Positions 7,256 to 16,279 of a DNA stretch of 64,000 nt are shown one piece after another. Below the pieces are notes generated by a model, which had not been told where the DNA came from, searched no databases, and was given only the letters and a program-made list of their open reading frames with translations. The translations under genes were made by a program, and so were the position numbers. Within the stretch, counting starts at the first letter, position 1. The number at the start of each line of letters is the position of its first letter. This stretch comes from Halobacteriales archaeon (lineage in GTDB: Archaea > Halobacteriota > Halobacteria > Halobacteriales > SKSH01). The stretch covers positions 1-64,000 of the forward strand of contig SKSD01000001.1 in assembly GCA_007118145.1 (NCBI GenBank), written 5' to 3'.

Positions 7256-9757
7256 ATGGCGATGAACGAGACATGTCCGTTGTGGCACCCAGGCGAGTGT
7301 ACGGGGACACCGGCGTGTCCACCACGGTGCCCACGCTTCGCGACGGGCGATGGGTCGCGGTACACGATCCGTCCGGTGCGCCTTGAGGGTCGACGCCTCG
7401 AGGTGCGTGATGAAGACGGTGCGGTCTGCGGGCGTGCGTTCGCACCGGGTGGGGCACCCGCACACGTCGAGGTGGCCAGCGAGGTACAATCCGAGGTGGC
7501 GGCTGAGGTGATACGACAGGTGGTCGCCCACGCATATGCTCGCGGTGAGGATGCCATCGAGGTGGTGGCCACGGCCGATGCGGTCACACATGTTTCTAAA
7601 GAGCTGGGCTCGGCGGCGAGGAGTGACGGCGCGTCACTGCATGTGACGCTCGACACGGAGACGGTGGCACGGCTTTTGCTACCACCGGCACGGTACGCAC
7701 CGGTCGGTGCACCGACTGGCCTTGATGCACTGGTCGACCCGGCGACGGTGGCGGTCATCGGTGCGACCGATCGCGAGGGGTCGATCGGCCGTGTCCTGCT
7801 TGAGAACCTGCTGGCGACGTTCGATGGCGAGGTGATTCCGGTTCATCCCACAGCCTCGACACTGCTCGGTGTCGAAGCGATGAAGATGGACGAGTTGGGC
7901 AGATATTCACCCGATCTGACCGTGATAGCTCTCCCAGCTGATGACGTCCTCGATGGGGTCCGCTGTGCGCTCGATGCTGGCACATCTGCGATTGCGATTG
8001 TCTCCGCAGGGTTCGGCGAGGCAGACGAGGTCGGTGCACGCCGTGAGCGTGAGTTACGCGATCTACTGGAAGGACACGAGGTGACGGTCATCGGGCCGAA
8101 TGCACTCGGCGTGGTGAGTTCACGCCGCGGGTTGAACGCGAGCTTCGCACCGGTGATGCCACCGGACGGTGGTGTCTCGGTCGTGAGTCACTCAGGAGCG
8201 ATGATCACGGCGATACTTGACTGGTTACATGGCGCCGATATCGGCATCCGTGACGTACTCTCGCTTGGTAACACGGTCGACCTCGAAGTTCCCGAGGTGC
8301 TTCGGTACTGGGGGCACGACCCCGAGACAGACGTCATCGTGGCCTACCTCGAGGACGTCCGCGATGGCCGTGGCTTCGTCGAGGCAGCACGTGACGTGAC
8401 GCCGACGACGCCCGTGATCGCGATCAAAGGTGGTCGGACCGAGGCCGGGTCGGCCGCGGCTGCCTCACATACCGGTGCGCTCGTCGGTGATGTGGCAGGC
8501 TTCGATGCAGCGTTCGACGCGGCGGGCGTCGTGACGGTTGACGGTCAGCAGGCGCTGTTTGACGTGCTACAGGCGATCGACCGCCAGCCGGTTCCGACGG
8601 GTTCGCGACTGGGGGTGGTGACGAACGCGGGCGGGCCGGGTGTCCTCGCCGCCGATGCGGTCGCGGTGAGCAGGTGCGACCTGGCCGGTTTGACCGCTTC
8701 GACGCTCGAACGCCTCGGTGAGACACTCCCCTCGGCTGCCACCCCTGGCAACCCCGTCGATGTCCTCGGTGATGCCGATATCGACCGTATCACCTCAGCG
8801 CTCGAGGTCGTCCTCTCCGATGGCGGTGTCGATGCGGGTATTGTGACGACGACACCACACCCGCTGATCGACCAGGGAGACCTCATCGATGGTGTCGGTG
8901 ACGTGGCAAGGCGGTATGGCAAGCCGGTCGTCATCTGCCTGGGTGGGCGTACGCCCTCGGTGTCGGTGGCACAGGCTGCACGTGAGGCATCCGTCCCGCT
9001 GTATCCCGATATCGCGAGGGCGGTATCGACACTCGCCACACTGGCACGATACGGTGAGGTGCGCAGACGCCCGCGGCTGACACCGTCGCCGGTCTCGGTC
9101 GATGTCGAGCGGGTGACATCGGTGCTCGAGCTGGCCGAGGGGAACACCCTCGGCGTCGAGGCATCGGGGCTGTTGGAGGCGTACGGTGTCTCGACGCCGT
9201 GGTGGAAGGCCTTCGATAGGGAGGATGAGGTCGACCACGCACTCGAGGGTCGCGCGGGGCCGTTCGTCTTGAAGCTGGCCAGTCTGGCACACAAGACCGA
9301 GGTAGATGGTGTGGTCACCGGTGTGATGGCCGATGAGGTACCTGCGGTGGCTGACGAACTGCTCAAGCGTGGCGATACGGTAATCGTCCAGGAGCAGGTC
9401 GAGGATGGTATCGAGGTACTCGCCGGTGTCACGACCCATCCACGCTTCGGCCCGGTGTTGACCGTCGGTCTCGGCGGGACATTCGTCGAGCAACTCGATG
9501 ACGTGCAACACGCACTTGCACCGGTGACACACCCCGAGGTGGAAGACCTCCTGGGTAATCTCGATGCTGCCTCGCTCATCGAGACCGGCCCTCGGGGTGG
9601 GAGACCACCCGACCACGATGCACTTGTCGATGCGATCGTCAGGGTATCACAGCTGGCGAGCGATATCGACGCGATAGGCGAACTCGAGGTGAACCCACTC
9701 ATCGCCACCGCCGAGGGTGCGTTCGCGGTCGATCTGGTCGCCCAACTCACGGATTAA
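7256..9757 (+). CDS. Acyl/acetate-CoA ligase (ADP-forming), fused alpha-beta, with Cys-rich N-terminal extension
   Basis: The 833 residues divide into an extension of about 140 residues with four cysteines near the start (C7, C15, C21, C25), a CoA-binding domain (VAVIGATDREGSIGR), a ligase-type domain carrying the phosphohistidine motif SHTGALVGD, and a C-terminal ATP-grasp domain (GVEASGLLEAYGVSTPW). ADP-forming enzymes of this type make ATP from acetyl-CoA or other acyl-CoAs in archaea, and alpha-beta fusions are usual in haloarchaea. The first Cys cluster may bind a metal; I infer this only from spacing. The start offers two ATGs two codons apart. It forms a single-gene unit. Confidence 0.9.
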   Translation: MAMNETCPLWHPGECTGTPACPPRCPRFATGDGSRYTIRPVRLEGRRLEVRDEDGAVCGRAFAPGGAPAHVEVASEVQSEVAAEVIRQVVAHAYARGEDAIEVVATADAVTHVSKELGSAARSDGASLHVTLDTETVARLLLPPARYAPVGAPTGLDALVDPATVAVIGATDREGSIGRVLLENLLATFDGEVIPVHPTASTLLGVEAMKMDELGRYSPDLTVIALPADDVLDGVRCALDAGTSAIAIVSAGFGEADEVGARRERELRDLLEGHEVTVIGPNALGVVSSRRGLNASFAPVMPPDGGVSVVSHSGAMITAILDWLHGADIGIRDVLSLGNTVDLEVPEVLRYWGHDPETDVIVAYLEDVRDGRGFVEAARDVTPTTPVIAIKGGRTEAGSAAAASHTGALVGDVAGFDAAFDAAGVVTVDGQQALFDVLQAIDRQPVPTGSRLGVVTNAGGPGVLAADAVAVSRCDLAGLTASTLERLGETLPSAATPGNPVDVLGDADIDRITSALEVVLSDGGVDAGIVTTTPHPLIDQGDLIDGVGDVARRYGKPVVICLGGRTPSVSVAQAAREASVPLYPDIARAVSTLATLARYGEVRRRPRLTPSPVSVDVERVTSVLELAEGNTLGVEASGLLEAYGVSTPWWKAFDREDEVDHALEGRAGPFVLKLASLAHKTEVDGVVTGVMADEVPAVADELLKRGDTVIVQEQVEDGIEVLAGVTTHPRFGPVLTVGLGGTFVEQLDDVQHALAPVTHPEVEDLLGNLDAASLIETGPRGGRPPDHDALVDAIVRVSQLASDIDAIGELEVNPLIATAEGAFAVDLVAQLTD

Positions 9758-9805
9758 CCCAGGTAATCGGCCGATATTTACCGGTGAATCGAGTAGGTGA
9801 GAGCA

Positions 9806-10276
9806 GTGACACTGCCAGAGAAGGTCTACGTCGTCGATCATCATCGCCTGGTGAGACAGCTCGATACATCGTTCCCTCGGGCGGCCTTCGCCGGGGCGAC
9901 GCTCGATCGGCTGTTCACCGGGGGAGATTTCGATGCACTGGACCCAGCGGTGGCCGACCGCATCCTCAGGTTCAACCGCGAGTTACTCGATTGTGACTGC
10001 GATGCCCGGCCATATTGCGGACATCCCGAGGAGAAGCTATGTCGGTGGATCCTCGAGGAGCGACTCGATGGCCGCTCACCGGAGGCGATCGTCGATGCGA
10101 TGCGGGTGACGTACCACCTGTATGCCTATCCCGCCGATGTAGTGAACTTCCTTGATGATGCGATCAGACGGTTAGATGCACTCGCCGACCTGGCGGAGGT
10201 GAACGGCGACGATGCACAGGCACGCCTCGCCGCCGACCTCGGTCACGGTCTCGAACGGGGTAATCACCCCAGCTGA
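9806..10276 (+). CDS. DUF5814-like haloarchaeal protein
   Basis: This acidic protein of about 156 residues shows LPEKVYVVDHHRLVRQLDTS at the start, a Cys/His cluster CDCDARPYCGHPEEKLC in the middle and a helical end. I recall this layout from haloarchaeal DUF5814 proteins, which also occur joined to a superfamily II helicase. The function is unknown; the Cys/His cluster suggests metal binding. Two in-frame GTG codons, 9797 and 9806, can start it, and 9806 (MTLPEKVYV) fits family N-termini better. Its 3' end overlaps the convergent CopG-type gene by 13 bases. Confidence 0.72.
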   Translation: MTLPEKVYVVDHHRLVRQLDTSFPRAAFAGATLDRLFTGGDFDALDPAVADRILRFNRELLDCDCDARPYCGHPEEKLCRWILEERLDGRSPEAIVDAMRVTYHLYAYPADVVNFLDDAIRRLDALADLAEVNGDDAQARLAADLGHGLERGNHPS

Positions 10277-10686
10277 TAGGAAGGATTGTCGGGGTCGATA
10301 TCGAGTTCGCGGTCGAGTTCCTCAAGGTTGATGACCTCGCCCTCCTCCTCAGCTGACTCGATCTCTTCGAGTAACTGCGTGACGTAGGCCTTATACTCCT
10401 CGAGTTGTGCTCGCAGATGGTCGTTCTCGAGCTCGATACGTTCGTGCTCGCGGACGAAACTCGTGGACACCTCGACGGTCGGCGGGAACTCCGCGTCGTT
10501 CATGGTGGACTCGTCGATGGCGTGGTCGGGGACGACCGATACCCGGCCATCGTGTGTGACGAGCAAGTTCGCGTAATCGCGGAACACGGCCGACAGCGGC
10601 AGATCGCGTTCGTTGGCGATATGTCGCAGCTGCTCGGCGGTATTCTCGGTCACGCGGAACGTGAGCGTCGTGTCCTTGTTGCCCAT
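10264..10686 (-). CDS. Ribbon-helix-helix (CopG/Arc-type) regulator with coiled-coil tail
   Basis: The first 45 residues (TLTFRVTENTAEQLRHIANERDLPLSAVFRDY) have the strand-helix-helix pattern of ribbon-helix-helix DNA-binding proteins. Residues about 85-125 are rich in Glu, Leu and Ala with heptad spacing, so a coiled coil is likely. It probably binds DNA as a dimer; the targets are unknown. A related possibility is a plasmid-type antitoxin, but no toxin gene is beside it. It is convergent with the DUF5814-like gene. Confidence 0.75.
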   Translation of the reverse strand: MGNKDTTLTFRVTENTAEQLRHIANERDLPLSAVFRDYANLLVTHDGRVSVVPDHAIDESTMNDAEFPPTVEVSTSFVREHERIELENDHLRAQLEEYKAYVTQLLEEIESAEEEGEVINLEELDRELDIDPDNPSYQLG

Positions 10687-10742
10687 ACCGGATGCTAACG
10701 TCGGTGATGAGCGTATTTAACAGTTTGTCAGACGTTCGCGTG

Positions 10743-11330
10743 CTATGAGACTACCTCAGGTGTGTCCTCGATGTCGAGTCCCTCGAGGGCGTCGATGACG
10801 GCATCGCGATACGGGCTGATATCGTCACCGTAGACATCCTTGGCTCGGATGGCGTCTGGCTCGTCCCCATCCTCGAACGCTCGGATACGATTGAGCGTGT
10901 GCCTGGCAGTCTCCACGATCCATCGCTTGCGCACGGCGGTATCGACGTGTGCGACCGTCTCAGCACGGAGCGAGACGTTCGTCCCGCCGTCGTCGGTCTC
11001 GTAGGTACGTGGCTTGCCGAGGACGGCCACGTGTGATGGGGTGGTTGCGTGTCTGAGCATGGCGGCCGCCTCGGGCTGGTACTCACCAGCGTAGGCGAAG
11101 AACGTTCCCGTCGGTTCGATGATCCTCCCGCGCCAGTATTCGGTATCGTCACCGATCTCCTCGGTCTCGGTGAGCGTCCCAACCACGAACGCACGGTTGA
11201 GCCGCATGCCGGTGGGTAACAGTGCGTAGACGGGGGCGTACTCGTCATCAGACTCTGAGAAGGTGAACGTCGCCGCATTGAACTCCCTGGCGAAGACACG
11301 TCTGGCGACCTCGCGCATCGACTGGCTCAT
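10743..11330 (-). CDS. rpap3: RPA-associated protein (COG3390)
   Basis: This 195-residue protein follows the RPA gene with a single base between the RPA stop and this ATG, so the two form an operon. The central part (LNRAFVVGTLTETEEIGDD, YWRGRIIEPTGTFFAYAGEY) is an OB-fold pattern typical of COG3390 proteins, which partner with single-strand DNA-binding proteins in haloarchaea. In Haloferax the matching pair is rpa3-rpap3, and the length agrees. The ORF track begins upstream at 11423 inside the RPA frame; the ATG at 11330 (MSQSMREVARR) is clearly the true start. Confidence 0.88.
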   Translation of the reverse strand: MSQSMREVARRVFAREFNAATFTFSESDDEYAPVYALLPTGMRLNRAFVVGTLTETEEIGDDTEYWRGRIIEPTGTFFAYAGEYQPEAAAMLRHATTPSHVAVLGKPRTYETDDGGTNVSLRAETVAHVDTAVRKRWIVETARHTLNRIRAFEDGDEPDAIRAKDVYGDDISPYRDAVIDALEGLDIEDTPEVVS

Positions 11331-11331
11331 C

Positions 11332-12261
11332 TCAGATCGACCTCGCTTCGATAAGGAGCTCCTCGACATCGGTCGGTGCACCGAGGCGTTCGACCTGCTC
11401 GACGAGGACGTACCGACCCACACGGGGGCCCTCGATGTGGTAGTACCGGCCGACGACTCGGTCGGCGATCTCGTCTGCGACGACCGTCGTGTCGAGTGCG
11501 TCTTTGGCCATCTGCTTGGCCGTCTCGATGTCGATATCGGCGACCTCCTCGGTCATCTCACGATTGAACAGGACGTCCTGTGTCTCAAGGCCATTGTCGA
11601 GCACGCCCTTGATACGGAGATCGAACACACCTTCGACCTCCCCGTGCTCAGCGCATCGCGAGTTTTGTAACACGCGCGTACAGTTCTCCTCGGGGCAGCG
11701 TTTGATCAACCCACTGCCTTGTTGGATATCGACGAGTGCACCATCGAGTTCAACGGTCGCCCGACCCACATCGATATCATCCTCTAGTGGCTCGATCTTC
11801 GTGGTCCGGTTGAGCTTGACCGAGTAGCGACCCTGATACTCGTCGGTGACAACGTTCTCAAAGCGGTAACTCTTGCCCTCCTCAAGCGGTTGCAGGTCGG
11901 ACTTCGCCCACTTCGTGAACTTGATGGTGCCGGTCGAGTCACCGAGCAGGCCGACCTGTTCGATCGAGTCACTCCGTGGCTCCCAGAGCTCGACGACCTT
12001 CGCCTTGAGCGTCACCCACTCATCAGGGGCGTTGATATCGGCGGCATTGGCGAGTTCGCTATCTCCGGCATCGAACTCGTCGCGTTCGAGTCCAGCTTGC
12101 TCGCGGTAGTGACTGATGACGCTACGTCTCGCCTCCGATAGCGGGACCTTGTACTCGTTGACGAGCGTATCGAGTCGTTCCTCGATCTCGTCAACCCCGA
12201 GGTCTAGATGTTCCTCGAACAGTTCGTGGATGTCCTCTGCGTGTGGTCGCAAATCGGTCAT
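11332..12261 (-). CDS. rpa3: Replication protein A, single OB-fold plus zinc finger type (RPA3-like)
   Basis: The 309-residue protein binds single-stranded DNA in replication and repair. It has a helical N-terminal part (residues 1-70), an OB fold around 85-175 (TLKAKVVELWEPRS, GTIKFTKWAKSDLQPLEEGKSY) and a zinc finger around 190-215 (CPEENCTRV...CAEHGE). One OB fold with a zinc finger and a length near 310 residues match the Haloferax RPA3 rather than the three-fold RPA1. It is the first gene of a two-gene operon with its associated protein. Confidence 0.9.
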   Translation of the reverse strand: MTDLRPHAEDIHELFEEHLDLGVDEIEERLDTLVNEYKVPLSEARRSVISHYREQAGLERDEFDAGDSELANAADINAPDEWVTLKAKVVELWEPRSDSIEQVGLLGDSTGTIKFTKWAKSDLQPLEEGKSYRFENVVTDEYQGRYSVKLNRTTKIEPLEDDIDVGRATVELDGALVDIQQGSGLIKRCPEENCTRVLQNSRCAEHGEVEGVFDLRIKGVLDNGLETQDVLFNREMTEEVADIDIETAKQMAKDALDTTVVADEIADRVVGRYYHIEGPRVGRYVLVEQVERLGAPTDVEELLIEARSI

Positions 12262-12356
12262 ATGCGTTGTGTCTCCCTCCGTGGGCTACCCCTCGTTGGA
12301 TGCCTACTTGGATATAAGGCTACGCAAGGGATAAAAAGCCAGTAGACTGCGCTTGC

Positions 12357-12626
12357 TCAGACGTAGTTACTTTCCCAATCGTGTCGAGCCTGAATCTCCC
12401 GTCGACCACGGCTCGTGAGTGTGTAGAAGTTGGTACGTCGGTCCTTTTGCCCCTTCTCCACGAGGCCCTTGTCGACGAGGGTATCGAGGTTTGGATAGAG
12501 GCGACCGTGGTGAATCTCGGTCTCGTAGTAGTCTTCAAGCTCCTCTTTGATCGCCAAGCCGTGGGGTTGCTCGAGCCCGGCAATCACGTACAACAAGTCT
12601 CGCTGGAAACCTGTGATGTCGTGCAT
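12357..12626 (-). CDS. PadR family transcriptional regulator
   Basis: The 89-residue protein is a compact PadR winged helix: FQRDLLYVIAGLEQPHGLAIKEEL, then the recognition region HHGRLYPNLDTLVDKGLVEK and the wing DRRTNFYTLTSRGRREI. PadR proteins are usually repressors that respond to small molecules or stress. I chose the ATG at 12626 (MHDITGFQRDLL); the longer track ORF enters a non-coding region. A palindromic, TATA-containing motif lies directly upstream, which suggests autoregulation. The region upstream to 13002 has no gene. Confidence 0.88.
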   Translation of the reverse strand: MHDITGFQRDLLYVIAGLEQPHGLAIKEELEDYYETEIHHGRLYPNLDTLVDKGLVEKGQKDRRTNFYTLTSRGRREIQARHDWESNYV

Positions 12627-12632
12627 TGTCAG

Positions 12633-12659
12633 ACATATGTAGATGTGGTGGATATATGT
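12633..12659 (-). promoter_or_regulatory. Probable promoter/operator of the PadR gene
   Basis: ACATAT (12633-12638) and ATATGT (12654-12659) form an inverted repeat, and the first arm is itself the palindrome ACATATGT. On the minus strand the second arm gives ATATATCC about 26 nt before the PadR ATG, the place expected for a TATA box. Binding of a dimeric repressor would cover the TATA box. The function is inferred. Confidence 0.5.
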
Positions 12660-12806
12660 GGTTTTTGGTATTTCTCGCACTAAGATAGTAGCTGACGGTG
12701 ATGACCGTTTAAGACGCTCTGACTGGTACAATTCGTACTGTGATAACAACGCACAGTCTGGCGATTTCACGGTGTGAGAGCGTCTCTCTCGGGGTTTATT
12801 AGGCAA

Positions 12807-13002
12807 AGCTTGCTGGAATCAATACAATCGTTGTCATCACAATTGCGATATGTAGGAAGGCGGACGAACACAGACAATAAGCAGACTCCAAGGTGGTATC
12901 TCCGTGTGACGGTTCCATATTTCTACATCGATTGAAATCAATTAATTTGGTGAACTGATAGCAAAAAATTATTAGCCAATCCGAGTAACATCACTCAATA
13001 TA
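12807..13002. other. AT-rich intergenic region
   Basis: No ORF with haloarchaeal composition is seen here. The stretch is richer in A/T than its surroundings and has TATA-like runs (AAAAAATTATTAGCC near 12964), which may serve the downstream regulator gene at 13003. No repeat or RNA gene was recognised. Confidence 0.5.
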
Positions 13003-13809
13003 ATGTCCGCAGCATTCGTTGAGCGGTCACTGCCAGATCTCTTCGAGGAGGTGCGCTCGATCACGAACGGTGACCTCGTGTTCATGAACCCGTCGAGGAC
13101 GATGATAGCCGGCCTGGTCGAGTGGGGGGTCCGCCTCGAAGACAACCCACATGTACAGCTGCTCGCCGAAGAATGGACACTGAAGTATACGCTCAGACAG
13201 TGCCCAGTGGCGAGTCGATCGGCGCACCTCATCGAGGCCGAACGGCTCGACCTCAGGTACGTGAGCGACCCACCGAAGACCGCGGTGATCACAGATGGCG
13301 AGCACAGTATCGCACTGATCGAGGCTGGACAACACATGGGTGCGCTCGTCACGACCGAACAACCGTTCGTCGGAGACCTCCACCAGCGGTATCTCGACAT
13401 GTTCGCTCAGGCCGAGGGGATCACCATCCACACGCCGCCGATCTCGGTCATCGTGGAGACGCTCGCTGAGCACCTCGGAGACGACCGTCGCGAGGACTTC
13501 GAGGCGTTCATCGATGCGGTCGATGGTACAAGTGCGAGTCTCGATGAGGTCATGATTGCCCTCCTCATCGCTGCGAAGAATCACGATTTATTGTACGATA
13601 TCAGCAAGTGGGGTGAGGATATCGGCCTGGCGAGCAAGGCAACCTTCTCGCGGAAAAAGTCCGAACTGGAGGATGCTGGTTTAATCGACACGGACAAGGA
13701 GTACATCGATGTCGGCAGACCGCGTCTTCGGTTGAAGTTCACCGACGACCGACTCGATGGTGCATCGATCGACACGATCGTCGATCAGGTCACCGACGCC
13801 CTCAGCTGA
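13003..13809 (+). CDS. TbsP/DUF5821-like haloarchaeal transcription regulator
   Basis: This 268-residue protein has an N-terminal domain (DLFEEVRSITNGDLVFMNPSR, TAVITDGEHSIALIEAGQHM) and a C-terminal winged-helix pattern (WGEDIGLASKATFSRKKSELEDAGLID...GRPRLRLKF). The layout matches the DUF5821 family, of which TbsP of Haloferax volcanii acts with TrmB on gluconeogenic gapII. Whether this copy controls sugar metabolism is not visible from the window, as no glycolytic gene is beside it. It is convergent with the SDR gene. Confidence 0.72.
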   Translation: MSAAFVERSLPDLFEEVRSITNGDLVFMNPSRTMIAGLVEWGVRLEDNPHVQLLAEEWTLKYTLRQCPVASRSAHLIEAERLDLRYVSDPPKTAVITDGEHSIALIEAGQHMGALVTTEQPFVGDLHQRYLDMFAQAEGITIHTPPISVIVETLAEHLGDDRREDFEAFIDAVDGTSASLDEVMIALLIAAKNHDLLYDISKWGEDIGLASKATFSRKKSELEDAGLIDTDKEYIDVGRPRLRLKFTDDRLDGASIDTIVDQVTDALS

Positions 13810-13852
13810 GGCGAGTTATCACTGAGCAACTGTAGTGAGCTGGACGCATGTG

Positions 13853-14638
13853 CTAACTTCTGAGTCGGCCACCGTCGACGGGCAGACATGCACCGGTCAC
13901 GAAGCCGGCTCGATCGCTCGTCAGGACAGCGATCATGTCACCGAGCTCGGTGGGTCGACCAAGTCGATTGAGGGGGATATCATCGATCCAGTCGGCCATC
14001 GCTGTCTCCTCATCCGGGTGCGTCCCGGACTCGACCGCATTGTCGATGAGTTCCTGGATGCGTGGTGTATCGAACGCCGAGGGGAGGACGGCATTGACGC
14101 GAACATCTGGGGCGAGCTCTCTTGCGGCCGACTTCACCAGACCGATGACGCCACGTCTAACCGCATTCGACAGTGTGAGCCCGACGATCGGTTCGCGGAC
14201 GCTCGTCGACGTGATGACGGTGATCGACCCACCCGGACTCTCGATGAGGTACGCTTTGGCGGCGTCGATTGTCCACACCAGGCTCATCATGAGCAGGTCG
14301 TATGCCTGATACCAGTCACGATCGTCGAGCTCATCGAGCCCACCAGGGGGGACGCCACCGGTCGAGGCGACGATGTGATCGATGCCGCCGACCGACTCGA
14401 CCGTCTCTTCGATGAGACGTCCGATTTGTTTACGATCGGTGATATCACAGCGAACCGCCCTGACATCACCGCCGTCGATACTCTCGAGGTGCCGCAGTGC
14501 GTCATCGAGGCGTTGTCCATCACGAGAGCAGACGGTCACCGTGGCACCCTCTTTGACAAGCGATTCAGCCGCACCGAGTCCGAGGCCGCTCGTCCCTGCC
14601 AGGACGATGACGGACCGGTCACGCAGGTGTAGATCCAT
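13853..14638 (-). CDS. SDR family oxidoreductase lacking the classical YxxxK pair
   Basis: The Rossmann start is clear: SVIVLAGTSGLGLGAAESL, then NNAG-like VASTGG and a normal C-terminal GACLPVDGG. Length (261 residues) is typical. At the place of the catalytic Tyr-x-x-x-Lys the sequence is LTLSNAVRRGVIGL, so Ser and Arg stand where Tyr and Lys are expected. A subgroup of SDRs with SNxxR exists, so this may be natural for the subfamily. The reaction cannot be named. The start chosen is ATG 14638 (MDLHLRDRS), as upstream codons do not look coding. Confidence 0.85.
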   Translation of the reverse strand: MDLHLRDRSVIVLAGTSGLGLGAAESLVKEGATVTVCSRDGQRLDDALRHLESIDGGDVRAVRCDITDRKQIGRLIEETVESVGGIDHIVASTGGVPPGGLDELDDRDWYQAYDLLMMSLVWTIDAAKAYLIESPGGSITVITSTSVREPIVGLTLSNAVRRGVIGLVKSAARELAPDVRVNAVLPSAFDTPRIQELIDNAVESGTHPDEETAMADWIDDIPLNRLGRPTELGDMIAVLTSDRAGFVTGACLPVDGGRLRS

Positions 14639-14690
14639 GCTCGCATCAATGAACGGCCAGATAAAGAAATCGAGGGCGTGAAAAGGTGTG

Positions 14691-15146
14691 TTAACCGCCC
14701 CAGAAATTGTCACGTCGACCCAGGCGTTGACGACGTGATCGTTCCTCGGATTCCTCGTCCTCTTGGGCTGCCTCGTCCTCCCCAGCGTCAGCATCGTCAT
14801 CCTCATCAGGCTCGAGTGGGAGTCGCTCGACAGCCTCACCGCGTGCGTGATTGGAGAACACTCGATGCACTACGACCCGTGCGCGTGCATCAGGTAACAC
14901 GTTGTCGACGAGGATGATGAAACCCTCCTCGGTCCGTCCCACACCGGCCCCACTCTCGTGGATATCTGTCACCTCGACGATGACCTCCTCGCCTGGTTTG
15001 ACCGGTTGTGTCTTAAGATCGCTGATCGGTTGGCTATAGTGGTTACACCACTCCTTACCCCCCCGATCACCATAGTGCTGACAGCCCATGCCCTCGATAC
15101 GCTCAGTGAAGCTCGGGCATTCGTCTGCCAGCGGACAATTCACCAT
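14691..15146 (-). CDS. TRAM-domain RNA-binding protein with Cys-rich head and charged tail
   Basis: Residues about 1-35 hold cysteines (CPLADECPSF, GMGCQHYG, WCNHY). Residues about 50-105 are a TRAM domain: PVKPGEEVIVEVTDIHESGAGVGRTEEGFIILVDNVLPDARARVVV. The tail is very acidic and then ends RSRRQRLGRRDNFWGG. TRAM proteins in archaea bind RNA and can act as chaperones. The N-terminal cysteines suggest an extra metal site. It lies between the SDR and the COG1395 regulator, on the same strand, with separate spacing. Confidence 0.85.
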   Translation of the reverse strand: MVNCPLADECPSFTERIEGMGCQHYGDRGGKEWCNHYSQPISDLKTQPVKPGEEVIVEVTDIHESGAGVGRTEEGFIILVDNVLPDARARVVVHRVFSNHARGEAVERLPLEPDEDDDADAGEDEAAQEDEESEERSRRQRLGRRDNFWGG

Positions 15147-15215
15147 GTAGAGTGGTTCGTGGGCGATGAAAAAACGCTTGCGGGTCAGCGGTGGTTACCG
15201 GCGACGCCCCGGAGA

Positions 15216-16181
15216 TTAGCTGTCTGAGGTGTCGGCACGGGATGCGATCATCTCGCGTAGATCGTCACTCTCTTCGATACCCTCGATCTCGCCACGCTCG
15301 ACGAGTGCGGTCCCATGGATGGAATCTTGCCGAGCTCGCTCGACGATGTAGACCGACTGCGATCCGGTGACCCGACCGATCGAACCCATGATTCTTGCCC
15401 GCTTTTTTGCCGTGCGGTTGTACTTAGAGTGTCCCGTCAAGACGACACCACGCTCGGGGTCTTCGTCCTCGCCGACGGCCCGAAATGGCGCTCGTGCGAT
15501 GGGATGGGCGGTGAACCCGGCATGGGTCAACAACGCCAAGGTACCCGCCTCGTCTCCATCATCCTCAGCCTCGGAGATGGGTGACTGACGCTGTTCGAGG
15601 AGCTCGTCCTCATCGAACAGGCTGATCGGGTTCGTCAGTGGTGCGTCGAACAGTTCCTCGAGATGCATGGCGATATCGATACTGGCGTTCATCCCGTCCT
15701 CGTACTTTGAGACCGTCCGTCGCGAGACACCAAGCTCGGAGGCGAGTTGTCCGAGGCTCCAGCCACGCTCTTTGCGCTTATCCTCGAGGATGTCGCTGTC
15801 GATGGTGACGTACAGCCCACCCGGCGCCGCGTAAATGAGTGGGTCGACCTCCTCGATAAAGAGGTCGAACGCAGTATCCGGGCTGATGACCGGTACGCCG
15901 TGTCTGAAGTAGACTACACTCGGCTTGAGGTCCTCATCACGGCTACGGACACCGATGACCATCGGCGTCCCGCCGAGAAGTTCGGCCAACCGACGCATCT
16001 CGATGCCGGTCGATGCCTCGAACGCATCGATGTTGCCGAGGATCTTGAGAAAGATGAGGGTCTGATCCCTCCGTGCCACCATGTCGAAGCTCTTCGGACG
16101 GATGGCACAGCGGTCGCTGACGATGTACCCGGCATCCTCCAGCATCACCGTGAGGTTATCGATCAGCGCCTGCCTCGTCAT
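15216..16181 (-). CDS. HTH-type transcription regulator, COG1395 family
   Basis: The protein has 321 residues. The first 120 form a domain seen in archaeal COG1395 proteins (MLEDAGYIVSDRCAIRPKSFDMVARR, TPMVIGVRS). Residues about 130-185 form a Xre-like helix-turn-helix (KRKERGWSLGQLASELGVSRRTVSKYE). The C-terminal part resembles a nuclease-like fold with few hints. It probably regulates genes, but the target is unknown. It is divergent from TiaS with a short common upstream region. Confidence 0.87.
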   Translation of the reverse strand: MTRQALIDNLTVMLEDAGYIVSDRCAIRPKSFDMVARRDQTLIFLKILGNIDAFEASTGIEMRRLAELLGGTPMVIGVRSRDEDLKPSVVYFRHGVPVISPDTAFDLFIEEVDPLIYAAPGGLYVTIDSDILEDKRKERGWSLGQLASELGVSRRTVSKYEDGMNASIDIAMHLEELFDAPLTNPISLFDEDELLEQRQSPISEAEDDGDEAGTLALLTHAGFTAHPIARAPFRAVGEDEDPERGVVLTGHSKYNRTAKKRARIMGSIGRVTGSQSVYIVERARQDSIHGTALVERGEIEGIEESDDLREMIASRADTSDS

Positions 16182-16279
16182 ATCTGATGGTACGTCGTCC
16201 TGTAATTAAATGCATTGTGCCGATAGCTGACCTGTTGGCGTCGAAATTGGCATAGGCGATCAGGGGTTAGCGACAGGCA

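Noticed and set aside
8545-9750. Minus ORF of 401 residues
   Set aside because: Ser/Thr-rich antisense frame of the CoA ligase.
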